Assembly (NCBI GenBank): GCA_937924675.1
Contig: CALEVL010000277.1
Location: forward strand, 1-22,395
Length of the DNA: 22,395 nucleotides
DNA from: an uncultured Ignavibacteria bacterium
GTDB taxonomy: Bacteria > Bacteroidota > Ignavibacteria > Tepidaquicellales > Tepidaquicellaceae
Direction: 5' to 3'
The first letter of the stretch is position 1; every line of letters begins with the position of its first letter. The position numbers were made by a program, and so were the translations under genes. Positions 14,066-22,069 of the stretch are shown piece by piece. The notes below the pieces were generated by a model, which saw nothing but the letters and a program-made list of their open reading frames with translations, searched no databases and was not told the origin of the DNA.

Positions 14066-14614
14066 CTAAATGTTCTTTGTATCTCTTGCATACTGCTCTA
14101 ACCAGATCTTCAATGACGTGCCATCCTCATCTTCAATATTCTCCTGTTTTTGAATGCCCGCTTTTGCAAGTGCTTTCATGGTCTTCACATTTTCTGAACT
14201 CACTGTGGCTATCAGTTGCTTACCCATCGAACCTGCGTACTTGTTTATCTCATTTATGATCTCCGGCATGAGACCTTTTCCCCAGTATCTGTTATCAAGA
14301 AAATATACTACCTCGAGTTCATTGTCGCCGGTATTGTCTGTTTGTTTCAATTCGAAATGTCCTGCATATTCACCTGCAACATCAATTGCCCAGATCTCAA
14401 AATGCCTCGGATGAAGAGCACCGCCGTATATCTGAAACACTTTATCAAACATAGCATAAGCTTCTTCTTTTGTTTCACACTTACCGCCTATGAAGAAGTT
14501 CACTTCTTTATCTATAGACAATTCGGCAAATGTTTCTCTGTCACGTTCATCATACTTTCTGAGAAGGCATCTTTGTGTTCTAATATCCTTGTTGAGAGTT
14601 TCTGTCTGCTTCAA
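14066..14614 (-). CDS. GNAT-family N-acetyltransferase (RimJ/RimL-like)
   Basis: This 182-residue acetyl-CoA-dependent transferase belongs to the RimJ/RimL-like group. Visible features are the N-terminal strand TQRCLLRKYDERD (13-25), the central strands WAIDVAGEYAGHFELKQ and NELEVVYFLDNRYWGKGLMPEII, and the C-terminal ENVKTMKALAKAGI stretch. In this family RYWGKGLMPE is the acetyl-CoA-binding motif A variant (Q/R-x-x-G-x-G/A). The start is TTG at 14614; no in-frame ATG or GTG precedes it after the upstream stop. It lies between the cupin (36 bp upstream) and the metallopeptidase (15 bp downstream). The substrate is unknown. Confidence 0.92.
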   Translation of the reverse strand: MKQTETLNKDIRTQRCLLRKYDERDRETFAELSIDKEVNFFIGGKCETKEEAYAMFDKVFQIYGGALHPRHFEIWAIDVAGEYAGHFELKQTDNTGDNELEVVYFLDNRYWGKGLMPEIINEINKYAGSMGKQLIATVSSENVKTMKALAKAGIQKQENIEDEDGTSLKIWLEQYARDTKNI

Positions 14615-14650
14615 TTTAAGATAACCCCGGTTATTAAGTATCCTATTGCC

Positions 14651-14968
14651 TCAGCTCTTGATCATTGTAAGCATCATCTTGAATCTCTCTCCTGCTTTCA
14701 ATGAATGAGGAATGTTAGCCGGAAGGATTATTGCTTCCCCCTGCTTCACAGTAAATTGATTTCCGCCCACGGTGATTTCTGATTCTCCGTCAAGTATCTG
14801 TACTAATGCTTCGAAGGGCGCAGTGTGTTCGCTCAATCCTTCGCCTTTATCAAATGCAAAAAGAGTTACGGTTCCGGTTGACTTCTTAATGATTGTCTTA
14901 CTGACAACCGATTGGGGAGAATACTCAACTGTTTCACTGATTAGAAATTTGTTTGTTTCCTGTTCCAT
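14651..14968 (-). CDS. Single-domain cupin protein
   Basis: This 105-residue cytosolic protein is the size of minimal cupins. Cupin motif 1 is degenerate: G-x-x-x-x-EHTAPFEALVQILDGE (H48, E53 as possible ligands). Motif 2 is QGEAIILPANIPHSL (H88). The ligand set appears reduced compared with the usual two His, Glu, His, so metal binding is uncertain. It lies 14 bp after the hemerythrin-like gene and 36 bp before the GNAT gene, so it is probably in one operon with them. Such small cupins act as isomerases, dioxygenases or small-molecule binders; the sequence does not say which. Confidence 0.9.
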   Translation of the reverse strand: MEQETNKFLISETVEYSPQSVVSKTIIKKSTGTVTLFAFDKGEGLSEHTAPFEALVQILDGESEITVGGNQFTVKQGEAIILPANIPHSLKAGERFKMMLTMIKS

Positions 14969-14982
14969 GATTGTTTATTAGT

Positions 14983-15474
14983 TTAATTCCAGAATTTGTC
15001 ATTCCATGATGAACCGGTATCGCATTTGATCCCTGTGTCTGCTGATTCAATCTCTTCAAGCTCCGCAGGTGAAAGATTCTCCTGAAGAAAATTGAAGAGT
15101 TCTCTTTCTTCAAAACGTATATGCTTCTCAAGTAAGTCTGCAAAACTTACAAGGGTATCTTTGGAGGTATTGTCACTGCGCAATTCACCTATAAGCACAT
15201 ATATCTTCTTGTGCTCGTCTTCAGCTCTGATTCTCATCTTGTTATTCAGGGGGAGTTTCACGAACAGATTGACTTCCTCATCTCTGAAATGAGGAACAAG
15301 TTCTTCTTCGAAAGAGGCAATCACATATCGGCTGATTCTTTCCGGCTCGACTGAACTTTTAAACCCCTTTCTGATCTTCCATACTAATAACAATCCGAAG
15401 TAATGATCTTTCGAGAATCTCACTATTGCCGGATTGCGCTTAATCGGCTTTTTTTCTTCTTTGCCTTCCATCAT
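14983..15474 (-). CDS. Hemerythrin-like HHE-domain protein
   Basis: This 163-residue four-helix-bundle protein of the HHE cation-binding family probably holds a di-iron site. Candidate ligands, one set per helix, are H24 (FSKDHYFG), H62 with E66 (LVPHFRDEE), H88 (EDEHKKI), and H118 with E122 (LLEKHIRFEERELF). Relatives bind oxygen or nitric oxide or act in iron and stress responses. It starts with ATGATG, and its first ATG overlaps the TGA stop of the upstream gene (ATGA), pointing to translational coupling. The cupin follows after 14 bp. The C-terminal tail after about 145 carries C151, which need not be functional. Confidence 0.9.
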   Translation of the reverse strand: MMEGKEEKKPIKRNPAIVRFSKDHYFGLLLVWKIRKGFKSSVEPERISRYVIASFEEELVPHFRDEEVNLFVKLPLNNKMRIRAEDEHKKIYVLIGELRSDNTSKDTLVSFADLLEKHIRFEERELFNFLQENLSPAELEEIESADTGIKCDTGSSWNDKFWN

Positions 15475-16796
15475 TTTAATAACACCATTCTTTTAGCACC
15501 GGATACAACTCCGTCAACGGTCAGCTTGTAAATATAGATGCCGCTTGGAAGTCCTGCTCCGTCAAATTCCATTTCATAATTTCCCGAAGATTGCTTGCCG
15601 CTTACAAGTGTTGACACTTCGCTTCCGAGTATGTCATATACTTTGAGCGTCACATACGGCTTACTGTTTCGTGATTGAATGTTGTATCTGATCCTTGTTG
15701 CAGGATTGAACGGATTGGGATAGTTCTGAAAGAGTTCAAAGTCCGAAGACGTCGATTCAGTATTATTGTTTATGCCTATAATTTTAGAATTGTACTTAAG
15801 CAGAATTCCGTTGTTGCCAATCGCCCAGCCGTTTCGCTGATCTGCAAAGACTATCTTATAAATCCTTCCTTGTTCAGGTACGGCATACATGCTCCAGTTT
15901 GTGCCGCCATTTGTTGTAACAAGAAAACTGTCGATGATACCAAGTGATATCCAACCTTCACTTGGGTTTCGAAATGCAATAGAGTTTGCAATGCCAAATA
16001 CACCGAACTCAAAATACTCCCAGTCAAATCCTGAATTACTTGTGGTAACTTTACTTGAGCCGTATTCAAAGTCGCCTCCTGCTCCAATCGCATTGTTCTC
16101 ATCAATGATATGAATGTCATTTACCGGTTCTGGTCCGACAATGCGTGTCTGCCATGATCTTCCGCCGTTTGAAGTTCTCCAGATAACACCGGCTATATCA
16201 AATGCGCCACCTACGGCATAACCGGAATTTGCGTTGAAGAATTTTATCTCTTCAATTGGGAATCCGAACACCAGTCCGGAATCTACCGATGACAAATTCC
16301 AAACCTGCCCTGCATCAGTTGTGAAATATATCTTGCCCTGCGTTCCACCGAGATACCCGTTCTGAAGATCTCTGAAATAAACTGTGTTGGCAAAGTAGTT
16401 TGAGTCGGGAAACAAGATGTTGTTCCATACTGCTCCGCCGTTTGTTGTTGTCAGATATCTCGTACCGTAGAAGTTCGGGGGTGTATTGTCAAGTTCCCAG
16501 GCAAGCGCATAGCCGGTGCTGCTGTTTGAGAAGTAAATCGAATAAACCATTGTATTCAATCCTGTTGCCTGCTGAGTCCAGTTCTGCCCGCCGTTTGTCG
16601 TCTTCAGGATCAAACCGGAATCTCCTCCGATCCATCCGGTAAGAGAATCAGTAAAGAACATTGCTCTAAGATTTCTGTTTGTCGGCCTTTGCATTGTCAG
16701 CCATTGGTCAACTGCAAACAGATCTCTTCCTGCAATCAGCAAAAAAACTATCAGAAAAATGTTCTTCTTGTTGGTATGTATAATGCTGTTTATCAA
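15471..16796 (-). CDS. T9SS-secreted Ycf48/BNR-like repeat protein
   Basis: This 441-residue protein has a signal peptide (about 8-28) and a series of Ycf48/sialidase-type beta-propeller repeats. The recurring motif is T-(T/S)-N-(G/S)-G-x-x-W, for example LKTTNGGQNW, LTTTNGGAVW, RTSNGGRSW and VTTNGGTNW, paired with G-(W/Y)-(I/A/L)-x-GG strands. The C-terminal T9SS type A sorting domain starts at QNYPNPFNPATRIRY and ends RMVLLK. It should be surface-exposed or secreted; these propellers bind proteins or glycans, and no catalytic site is visible. The start is TTG at 16796, the only start that keeps the signal peptide. The stop overlaps the hemerythrin-like start by 4 nt. It lies 36 bp after the VWA gene. 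Confidence 0.9.
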   Translation of the reverse strand: MINSIIHTNKKNIFLIVFLLIAGRDLFAVDQWLTMQRPTNRNLRAMFFTDSLTGWIGGDSGLILKTTNGGQNWTQQATGLNTMVYSIYFSNSSTGYALAWELDNTPPNFYGTRYLTTTNGGAVWNNILFPDSNYFANTVYFRDLQNGYLGGTQGKIYFTTDAGQVWNLSSVDSGLVFGFPIEEIKFFNANSGYAVGGAFDIAGVIWRTSNGGRSWQTRIVGPEPVNDIHIIDENNAIGAGGDFEYGSSKVTTSNSGFDWEYFEFGVFGIANSIAFRNPSEGWISLGIIDSFLVTTNGGTNWSMYAVPEQGRIYKIVFADQRNGWAIGNNGILLKYNSKIIGINNNTESTSSDFELFQNYPNPFNPATRIRYNIQSRNSKPYVTLKVYDILGSEVSTLVSGKQSSGNYEMEFDGAGLPSGIYIYKLTVDGVVSGAKRMVLLK

Positions 16797-16832
16797 TTGT
16801 ATAATTTCAATATGTGAAAATTTTTGAACCTG

Positions 16833-18944
16833 TCATGGCAGATTGTTTCGTTTTCTCAGGAACCATTCAACAGAAAGAAGAAGAATAATTATACTGAGAT
16901 AATATGGATTAATGTTCAGATCGAAACTCCTCGAAGAAACAACTTCATTCGAAGCACTTCTTCCTGACTCTTCGTATAAGTTTCTTATCTCTCCATCATT
17001 AAGCCCGTTCAGTCTTCTTCCACCTGTTGCAGATGCAAGTTCATTCAGAAGCATCGGATCCGGAGTTGTTTGAAGATATTCAAAATTATTCTCCCCGACA
17101 AGAAACTTGCCAGTGACAGTTTCAACCTGCCTGCCTTCGGAAATGAGTGCAGCCTCATAACTGTAAACTCCTTCCATGGGCATTTTTGCAAGAAGCTGAA
17201 AATCTTTGGAGGATCTCTTTGTCATATCAAACGATGTCTGAAATGACGGGCCGCTTATGTTGATCTTGATCTGTTCGCCACCCTTAATTTCAAACCCTGT
17301 GATTGAACCGTTAAAGATGACATCTTCATTTTTTGAATACACAGGTGAAGTTGTTTCAACAAGAAACTTTCTTCCTTCATCTTTCTTTGCAACCGATGAG
17401 ACTATGTTGGCAAGCAAATATCCAAGTACTTCCTCGGCTGATGCGGGATTCTCTCCGAGTCTCCATTTGTAAATTCCGTAAGCAAGAAATGCTGCCGAGT
17501 TTCTATCTGTCGATCTTGAGACGATTAAAGCCGGATTGCTTCCCCTTCCGGTTACGATAAGAGTTTGTGCGTTTGGCTTCGCAGAAAACACTGTAGAGTT
17601 TTTGAATATGCTCGGAAGCCCGTTTATGGCAGATACAAATTTCCGATCCTTGAAGAATTCAGCAGTTGTCCCGGCTACTATGTTCAACGAAGTTTCCTCT
17701 TCATTCTGAGATGATGGTGATTGAACCGAGAATGGAAGTTTGTCTGCGAGATCATTGAGCTTACTGAAGTCAGTATTTCTTGATGTAAAAAATATCAATG
17801 GCATGTTGATCTTCTCAACTGCATTATTTATTTCACTGATGATCCTGTCGTCTGAAATTGCAGTCGGATAGCCAAACAGTATCACTGCATCAAAATCAGA
17901 AACATCCGGCAACGCCCCTTCGTAGAACTCGCCCTGCGCTTTCTGAGTCCTGAACTCCGCATCAAAATTTCTTATTTTCTTCATCTGCTCTTTTACAAAT
18001 GCAAGATCTGCAGACGGCGCACCTGCAAGAACAAGTATCCTGAATCTGTTATCGATGAACTTTACAAAGAACTCGCGGAAATTATTTTTAAGAGTAACTT
18101 CACCGTCGATCGAGTCTGCTTCAATTCTGTATAGTACTGTTCTCTGTTCCGGTGAACTGACTGTGAAGTCAACATTGTAAACATTCTTGTTCTGTTCCAC
18201 CAACAGTTCTTTTGTATCAGCAAGTCTTCCATCTTCATAGAGCTTAACTTTGACCATGCCGGAAATACCGTATGTCTTAACTTCGGCACTAAGCGGAACA
18301 CTGCTCTCGATGAATGAAGTCTTATTATAAAATACCTTTGTTATGGAAACATCTTTGGTTCCGGCTGTATCGCCGGTCAGAAAAAAATTTACCGGGGCGC
18401 CAATAACAATTCCGCTCTGAACCGGATTACCGCCATCATTAAGAATTCCATCGGATATTATAGTAACAGAAGAAATGTTTTCTCCGGGAAGATTCTCCTT
18501 AAGTTCACTAAGAGTCTTGGAAAGATTTGTCTTGTTGTTGTTAATTCCCGCAGTATCAAAATTGATTTTTTGCGCATCAGCTTCGTTGATCTCTTTGATC
18601 AATCCGTCAGAAAACAAGAAGAACCTGCTATTGCCGGAGTTTTTTCCGGAAGCAATAATTTGTTCACGCATTTTGTCTTCATTACCTGTATTCATGCTTC
18701 TTGATTCATCTATGAGTATGATATTCAGCGGCTTCTTTCCAGACTTGCCGAGAAATGAAAGTACAGGCGACATGAACAGCAATAGAATGAACAGAAGAGA
18801 AAGAAATCTTAAAGCAGGAAGAATCCACTTTAGTTTGCCCGTTGCCGAAGATTTCCGGTAGTAGTAATATGCAACAATTGCCGCTACAACAACTGCGGCA
18901 ATTGCATAAACGATTCCATATTCTGACCTTATTGAAAAATCCAC
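16833..18944 (-). CDS. Membrane-anchored von Willebrand factor A-like protein
   Basis: This 703-residue protein has two N-terminal transmembrane helices (about 10-29 and 42-64). A VWA-like domain follows with the MIDAS motif D79-E-S81-R-S83 (IILIDESRSM). A region from about 290 reads RILVLAGAPSADLAFVKEQMKK, like a class I glutamine-amidotransferase/PA fold without an obvious catalytic Cys. Beta-rich domains come next, and a last transmembrane helix (about 678-697) with basic residues ends the protein. It is similar in layout to membrane VWA proteins common in Bacteroidota, related to Bat-type proteins. The GTG at 18944 is the start. It sits 74 bp after the SurA-like gene, which hints at an envelope role, but function is not established. 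Confidence 0.87.
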   Translation of the reverse strand: MDFSIRSEYGIVYAIAAVVVAAIVAYYYYRKSSATGKLKWILPALRFLSLLFILLLFMSPVLSFLGKSGKKPLNIILIDESRSMNTGNEDKMREQIIASGKNSGNSRFFLFSDGLIKEINEADAQKINFDTAGINNNKTNLSKTLSELKENLPGENISSVTIISDGILNDGGNPVQSGIVIGAPVNFFLTGDTAGTKDVSITKVFYNKTSFIESSVPLSAEVKTYGISGMVKVKLYEDGRLADTKELLVEQNKNVYNVDFTVSSPEQRTVLYRIEADSIDGEVTLKNNFREFFVKFIDNRFRILVLAGAPSADLAFVKEQMKKIRNFDAEFRTQKAQGEFYEGALPDVSDFDAVILFGYPTAISDDRIISEINNAVEKINMPLIFFTSRNTDFSKLNDLADKLPFSVQSPSSQNEEETSLNIVAGTTAEFFKDRKFVSAINGLPSIFKNSTVFSAKPNAQTLIVTGRGSNPALIVSRSTDRNSAAFLAYGIYKWRLGENPASAEEVLGYLLANIVSSVAKKDEGRKFLVETTSPVYSKNEDVIFNGSITGFEIKGGEQIKINISGPSFQTSFDMTKRSSKDFQLLAKMPMEGVYSYEAALISEGRQVETVTGKFLVGENNFEYLQTTPDPMLLNELASATGGRRLNGLNDGEIRNLYEESGRSASNEVVSSRSFDLNINPYYLSIIILLLSVEWFLRKRNNLP

Positions 18945-19018
18945 CCGGTGGGAATTTTGTTCACTTAAACACTACGAATCTGAATCACGAAGTTTACCTT
19001 TCTGAGACTGTGAATAAA

Positions 19019-20302
19019 TCACATCTTTATATCAACGTATATTGATTTGCGTATCTCGTTAATCCAGTTCTCAATCTCTTTGTTTTCTTTGAATGACTCT
19101 GCAAATTTCCTTATCCGGTCATAATCCTGTTCAAGACTTAACTTGTGAGGAGGAATTACTTCTATGATCTTATAAATCTCATAGCCGTATTTCATATCCC
19201 TTCCCACAGATCTAATCGGTTTGGTTATTCCGCCCTTTGCCGTTGCTTTGATCACTTCCAGAGAAGTGCTGTCAATCTGTTCGGCAGGGATCTTTCCGAG
19301 ATATCCTCCCTTATTCTTTGTAACTACATCCTGCGAGAACTGCTTAGCCGCTTCCTCGAATGTAAGATTGCCTGTTTCTATTCTCGCTTTCAGACTGTCA
19401 AGAAAATTTATCGTCTCAAAATCAGAGGACTCGAATGTCGGAAATGGAATAAGTATGTGCTGAGCTCTTACCTTTTCGCCCTGTTTTTCTGTCAGCTTAA
19501 TGATATGAAGCCCGAACTCTGTTTCAACAACTTCAGAAACCTCACCCGGTTTAAGACTATAAACTGCTTCTTCAAACGGTTGCACAAATGTTCCTTTTTT
19601 CGTTAAACCCAAATCTCCTCCAAGCCTCGCTGAACCTGAATCCGCCGAATATCTCATTGCAAGTTCAGAGAAATCGACGCCTTGCTTAATGCTGTCAAGC
19701 AGTTGATTAGCTATCTTAAAGCCCTCCGCTCTTTCCGACTCGCTGACCTTTCGTTCAAGGAATACATGTGCCAGCTCAAACTCCTCGCTGACTTCCGGAA
19801 GACTGTCGCTATATGTCTTAAAGAATTCCTTTATTTCGTTGTCGGTTACTCTTATTCCACCGGAAAACTTCTCTCGCTTCAGCTTTTCTACCTTGATGTT
19901 TTTCCTGAGTTCTTCCTTAAGAAGATTTCTGATCTTTGCCATCGGCATACCATAAACCGTTTCGAGCCTTTCGGGTGATCCCGCCTGCGCAATCAGATTG
20001 TCCATCCTTGATTCCAGTTCTTTTTCTATTTCATCTTCGGTAGCTTCTATGCTGTCCTGTTCAGCTTTTGCAAGCATGATCTTGTTTGTAAGTATTGACT
20101 GAAAGATCTGCTGTGCAATTAAAGGCGAGATCTCAGTCAGTCTGTTCTGCCTGGCATAAAGCTGAACCTGATACTGAAAATCTGATTCTGTTATTATCTC
20201 ATTTCCAACCACCGCAATAATTCTGTCTCCCTCAACCTGTGAAAAAGCGTTAAGAGAAGAGACCGCAATGATAAGAAATGTCAGTGAAAAAAATGTCTTC
20301 AA
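19019..20302 (-). CDS. SurA-like periplasmic peptidyl-prolyl isomerase/chaperone
   Basis: This 427-residue exported protein is the size and layout of SurA. A signal peptide (about 1-21) is followed by a SurA N-terminal chaperone segment (RIIAVVGNEIITESDFQYQV, 27-46). Parvulin (PPIC) domain 1 spans about 176-271 (ELAHVFLE; LGGDLGLTKKGTFVQPFEEAVYSL; FGLHIIKL). Domain 2 spans about 280-381 (AQHILIPFP; KGGYLGKIPA; YGYEIYKI) and is more diverged. A C-terminal helix follows. In Gram-negative bacteria SurA escorts outer-membrane proteins to the BAM complex. The start is TTG at 20302, since an in-frame stop lies two codons upstream. It follows the parvulin lipoprotein gene by 6 bp, so the pair is surely cotranscribed. 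It may be called surA, but Bacteroidota have several such paralogues. Confidence 0.94.
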   Translation of the reverse strand: MKTFFSLTFLIIAVSSLNAFSQVEGDRIIAVVGNEIITESDFQYQVQLYARQNRLTEISPLIAQQIFQSILTNKIMLAKAEQDSIEATEDEIEKELESRMDNLIAQAGSPERLETVYGMPMAKIRNLLKEELRKNIKVEKLKREKFSGGIRVTDNEIKEFFKTYSDSLPEVSEEFELAHVFLERKVSESERAEGFKIANQLLDSIKQGVDFSELAMRYSADSGSARLGGDLGLTKKGTFVQPFEEAVYSLKPGEVSEVVETEFGLHIIKLTEKQGEKVRAQHILIPFPTFESSDFETINFLDSLKARIETGNLTFEEAAKQFSQDVVTKNKGGYLGKIPAEQIDSTSLEVIKATAKGGITKPIRSVGRDMKYGYEIYKIIEVIPPHKLSLEQDYDRIRKFAESFKENKEIENWINEIRKSIYVDIKM

Positions 20303-20308
20303 TCTTTA

Positions 20309-22069
20309 TTAATTCTTAAATGCATCTGCCAAAACGGCATCGAACACTTTTACGGGATATTTCTTTTTTAGATTCTCGACGTACTGTGATTCAAGCTGTT
20401 TGAATCTTTCCTGCTGCAGGATGTTGGATATCTCAGACTTTACATCATCAAACGGCTTTGTCTTAACAATGTTGCTGTCTGTATATGAGTATTTGTCCTT
20501 GTTTGATTCGAAATACGCCGTAAGCTCTTCCGGAGTTATCTTGATATTTCTCCATAACTCTTCCTGATCAACCTTGAAGCTAAGCAGACCGTTCTCGTAT
20601 TCCGTAAGCTGTGCAATATATTCTGCATCTTTTTCAACTTTCTCTTTATCAGCAACTTTCATAAGTATAGCATTGTCTGCTGAGTTATTGATTACTGTAT
20701 TCAGATTTGAAGCAGTTGCCATACTTGCCATGAAGTCACGGTTCCTTCCAAAGTAAGTTACAACATCACTTACTGTAACCTTTCCGTCCTTAAATGTTGC
20801 AACAATAGTCTCCTTCTCCTGAGGAGTAAACAGCGAGTCAAGATTGAACTGTGAGAATGTTTTCATAGAATCCATCTTTGACTTCAAAAAGGAAAATCCG
20901 TCCTCCTTAATTGTGAAATCAAAACTCTTTCTTGATTTATCCAGATACTTTGTATAGTCACTCTTAAATTGCGGACCTCTCTTGAAATCTCCTTTAAGAG
21001 TTTCCTTTTGTTTCTCAAAGGGTTCATATTCCTTTATCTCCATCACTTTGATAATGTGCCATCCGAAAGGTGTTCTGACAAGATCAGATACCTCACCGAC
21101 TTTCAGGAGGAATGCGACACTGTCAAACGGCTGAACCATTCTTCTCCTGTCAAAAAAGCCAAGGTCACCGCCTTTCTGGGCCGAGCCCGGATCTTGAGAA
21201 ACTTCAGTTGCAACTACTGCAAAGTCTTCACCGTTTCTGATTCTCTGCAAAACTTGTTTTGCCTTTTCATAAGTTGCCATTGAGTCAACTGTCTTTCCGA
21301 GAGAATCTTTTTGTTCCTGAAGAAGTATGTGAGAAGCTCTGATGCCGTTGCTTCTTTTTCGTTTGTCCGTGAGCTTCACGATATGAAGTCCGAATGGTGT
21401 TCTTACTATTTCCTTTGTATAATCTCCGACTTTCAGTTTGTAAACAGCATCTTCAAATTCCGGAACTGTCATGCCTGCTGTAAAGTAATACAGGTCGCCG
21501 TAGTTTTGTTTTGCAGAATTATCTTCTGACATGTCAAATGCTACCTGCTCAAACTTTTCCCCATCCTTAAGTTTTTTCAGAATCTCGTTTGCTTTCTGAT
21601 ATGCTTTGATAGAATCTTCGACGCTGGTATTCTGCTGAGGAAGGTTCACTAGAATATGGGAAGCCCTTACTTCATATTCTTTCTTTTCGTAAAGTGATTT
21701 GATCTGCGGCTCGACCACCTCTTTATCAATCAAGTAAGAGGTAACGAAATTGCTCTTATATTGACTTAGATCGTTCTGAATGTCTTCTGATTTGAGCAAA
21801 CCTCTGTCCCGGGCATCTTTCACTTTTAGCCTGTACTTTATGTAAAGGTCAAGAAACTCCTTTCTCTTCTCCGTACTGGAGTTCTTTGCGGAATCCATAT
21901 TTCCCTGGGTCTTGAGATATTGCGTTTCATAATCTCCAAGATAAATCTTCTCATCGCCTATTTCGGCAACAACCTGCTTTTTCTTTGATGAACAAGCAGC
22001 AAGTGTAACAATGATAAGAAACAAAAACAGCGATGACACTTTTATAAAACGGTTCTTTGCTTGCAACAT
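20309..22069 (-). CDS. Parvulin-type peptidyl-prolyl isomerase lipoprotein
   Basis: This 586-residue lipoprotein has a signal ending in lipobox L23-A-A-C26, so it should be lipid-anchored in the envelope. Two PPIC domains lie at about 133-234 (RASHILVNLP; GDLYYFTAGMTVPEFEDAVY; FGLHIVKL) and 243-344 (RASHILLQEQ; GGDLGFFDRRRMVQPFDSVAF; FGWHIIKV). A long helical C-terminal half (about 350-586) resembles the chaperone arms of PrsA/SurA/PpiD-type proteins. It probably folds or escorts secreted and outer-membrane proteins, including T9SS cargo; that last point is inference. It is the first gene of the long minus-strand run, and the SurA-like gene begins 6 bp after its stop. Confidence 0.94.
   Translation of the reverse strand: MLQAKNRFIKVSSLFLFLIIVTLAACSSKKKQVVAEIGDEKIYLGDYETQYLKTQGNMDSAKNSSTEKRKEFLDLYIKYRLKVKDARDRGLLKSEDIQNDLSQYKSNFVTSYLIDKEVVEPQIKSLYEKKEYEVRASHILVNLPQQNTSVEDSIKAYQKANEILKKLKDGEKFEQVAFDMSEDNSAKQNYGDLYYFTAGMTVPEFEDAVYKLKVGDYTKEIVRTPFGLHIVKLTDKRKRSNGIRASHILLQEQKDSLGKTVDSMATYEKAKQVLQRIRNGEDFAVVATEVSQDPGSAQKGGDLGFFDRRRMVQPFDSVAFLLKVGEVSDLVRTPFGWHIIKVMEIKEYEPFEKQKETLKGDFKRGPQFKSDYTKYLDKSRKSFDFTIKEDGFSFLKSKMDSMKTFSQFNLDSLFTPQEKETIVATFKDGKVTVSDVVTYFGRNRDFMASMATASNLNTVINNSADNAILMKVADKEKVEKDAEYIAQLTEYENGLLSFKVDQEELWRNIKITPEELTAYFESNKDKYSYTDSNIVKTKPFDDVKSEISNILQQERFKQLESQYVENLKKKYPVKVFDAVLADAFKN

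Noticed and set aside
14216..14704. 162-codon open frame on the plus strand
   Set aside because: It lies antisense across the GNAT and cupin genes, which have clear family motifs. Its product is Cys/Phe-rich with no recognisable domain.
19145..19606. 153-codon open frame on the plus strand
   Set aside because: It is antisense to the SurA-like gene, whose parvulin motifs are intact. The product has no domain features.
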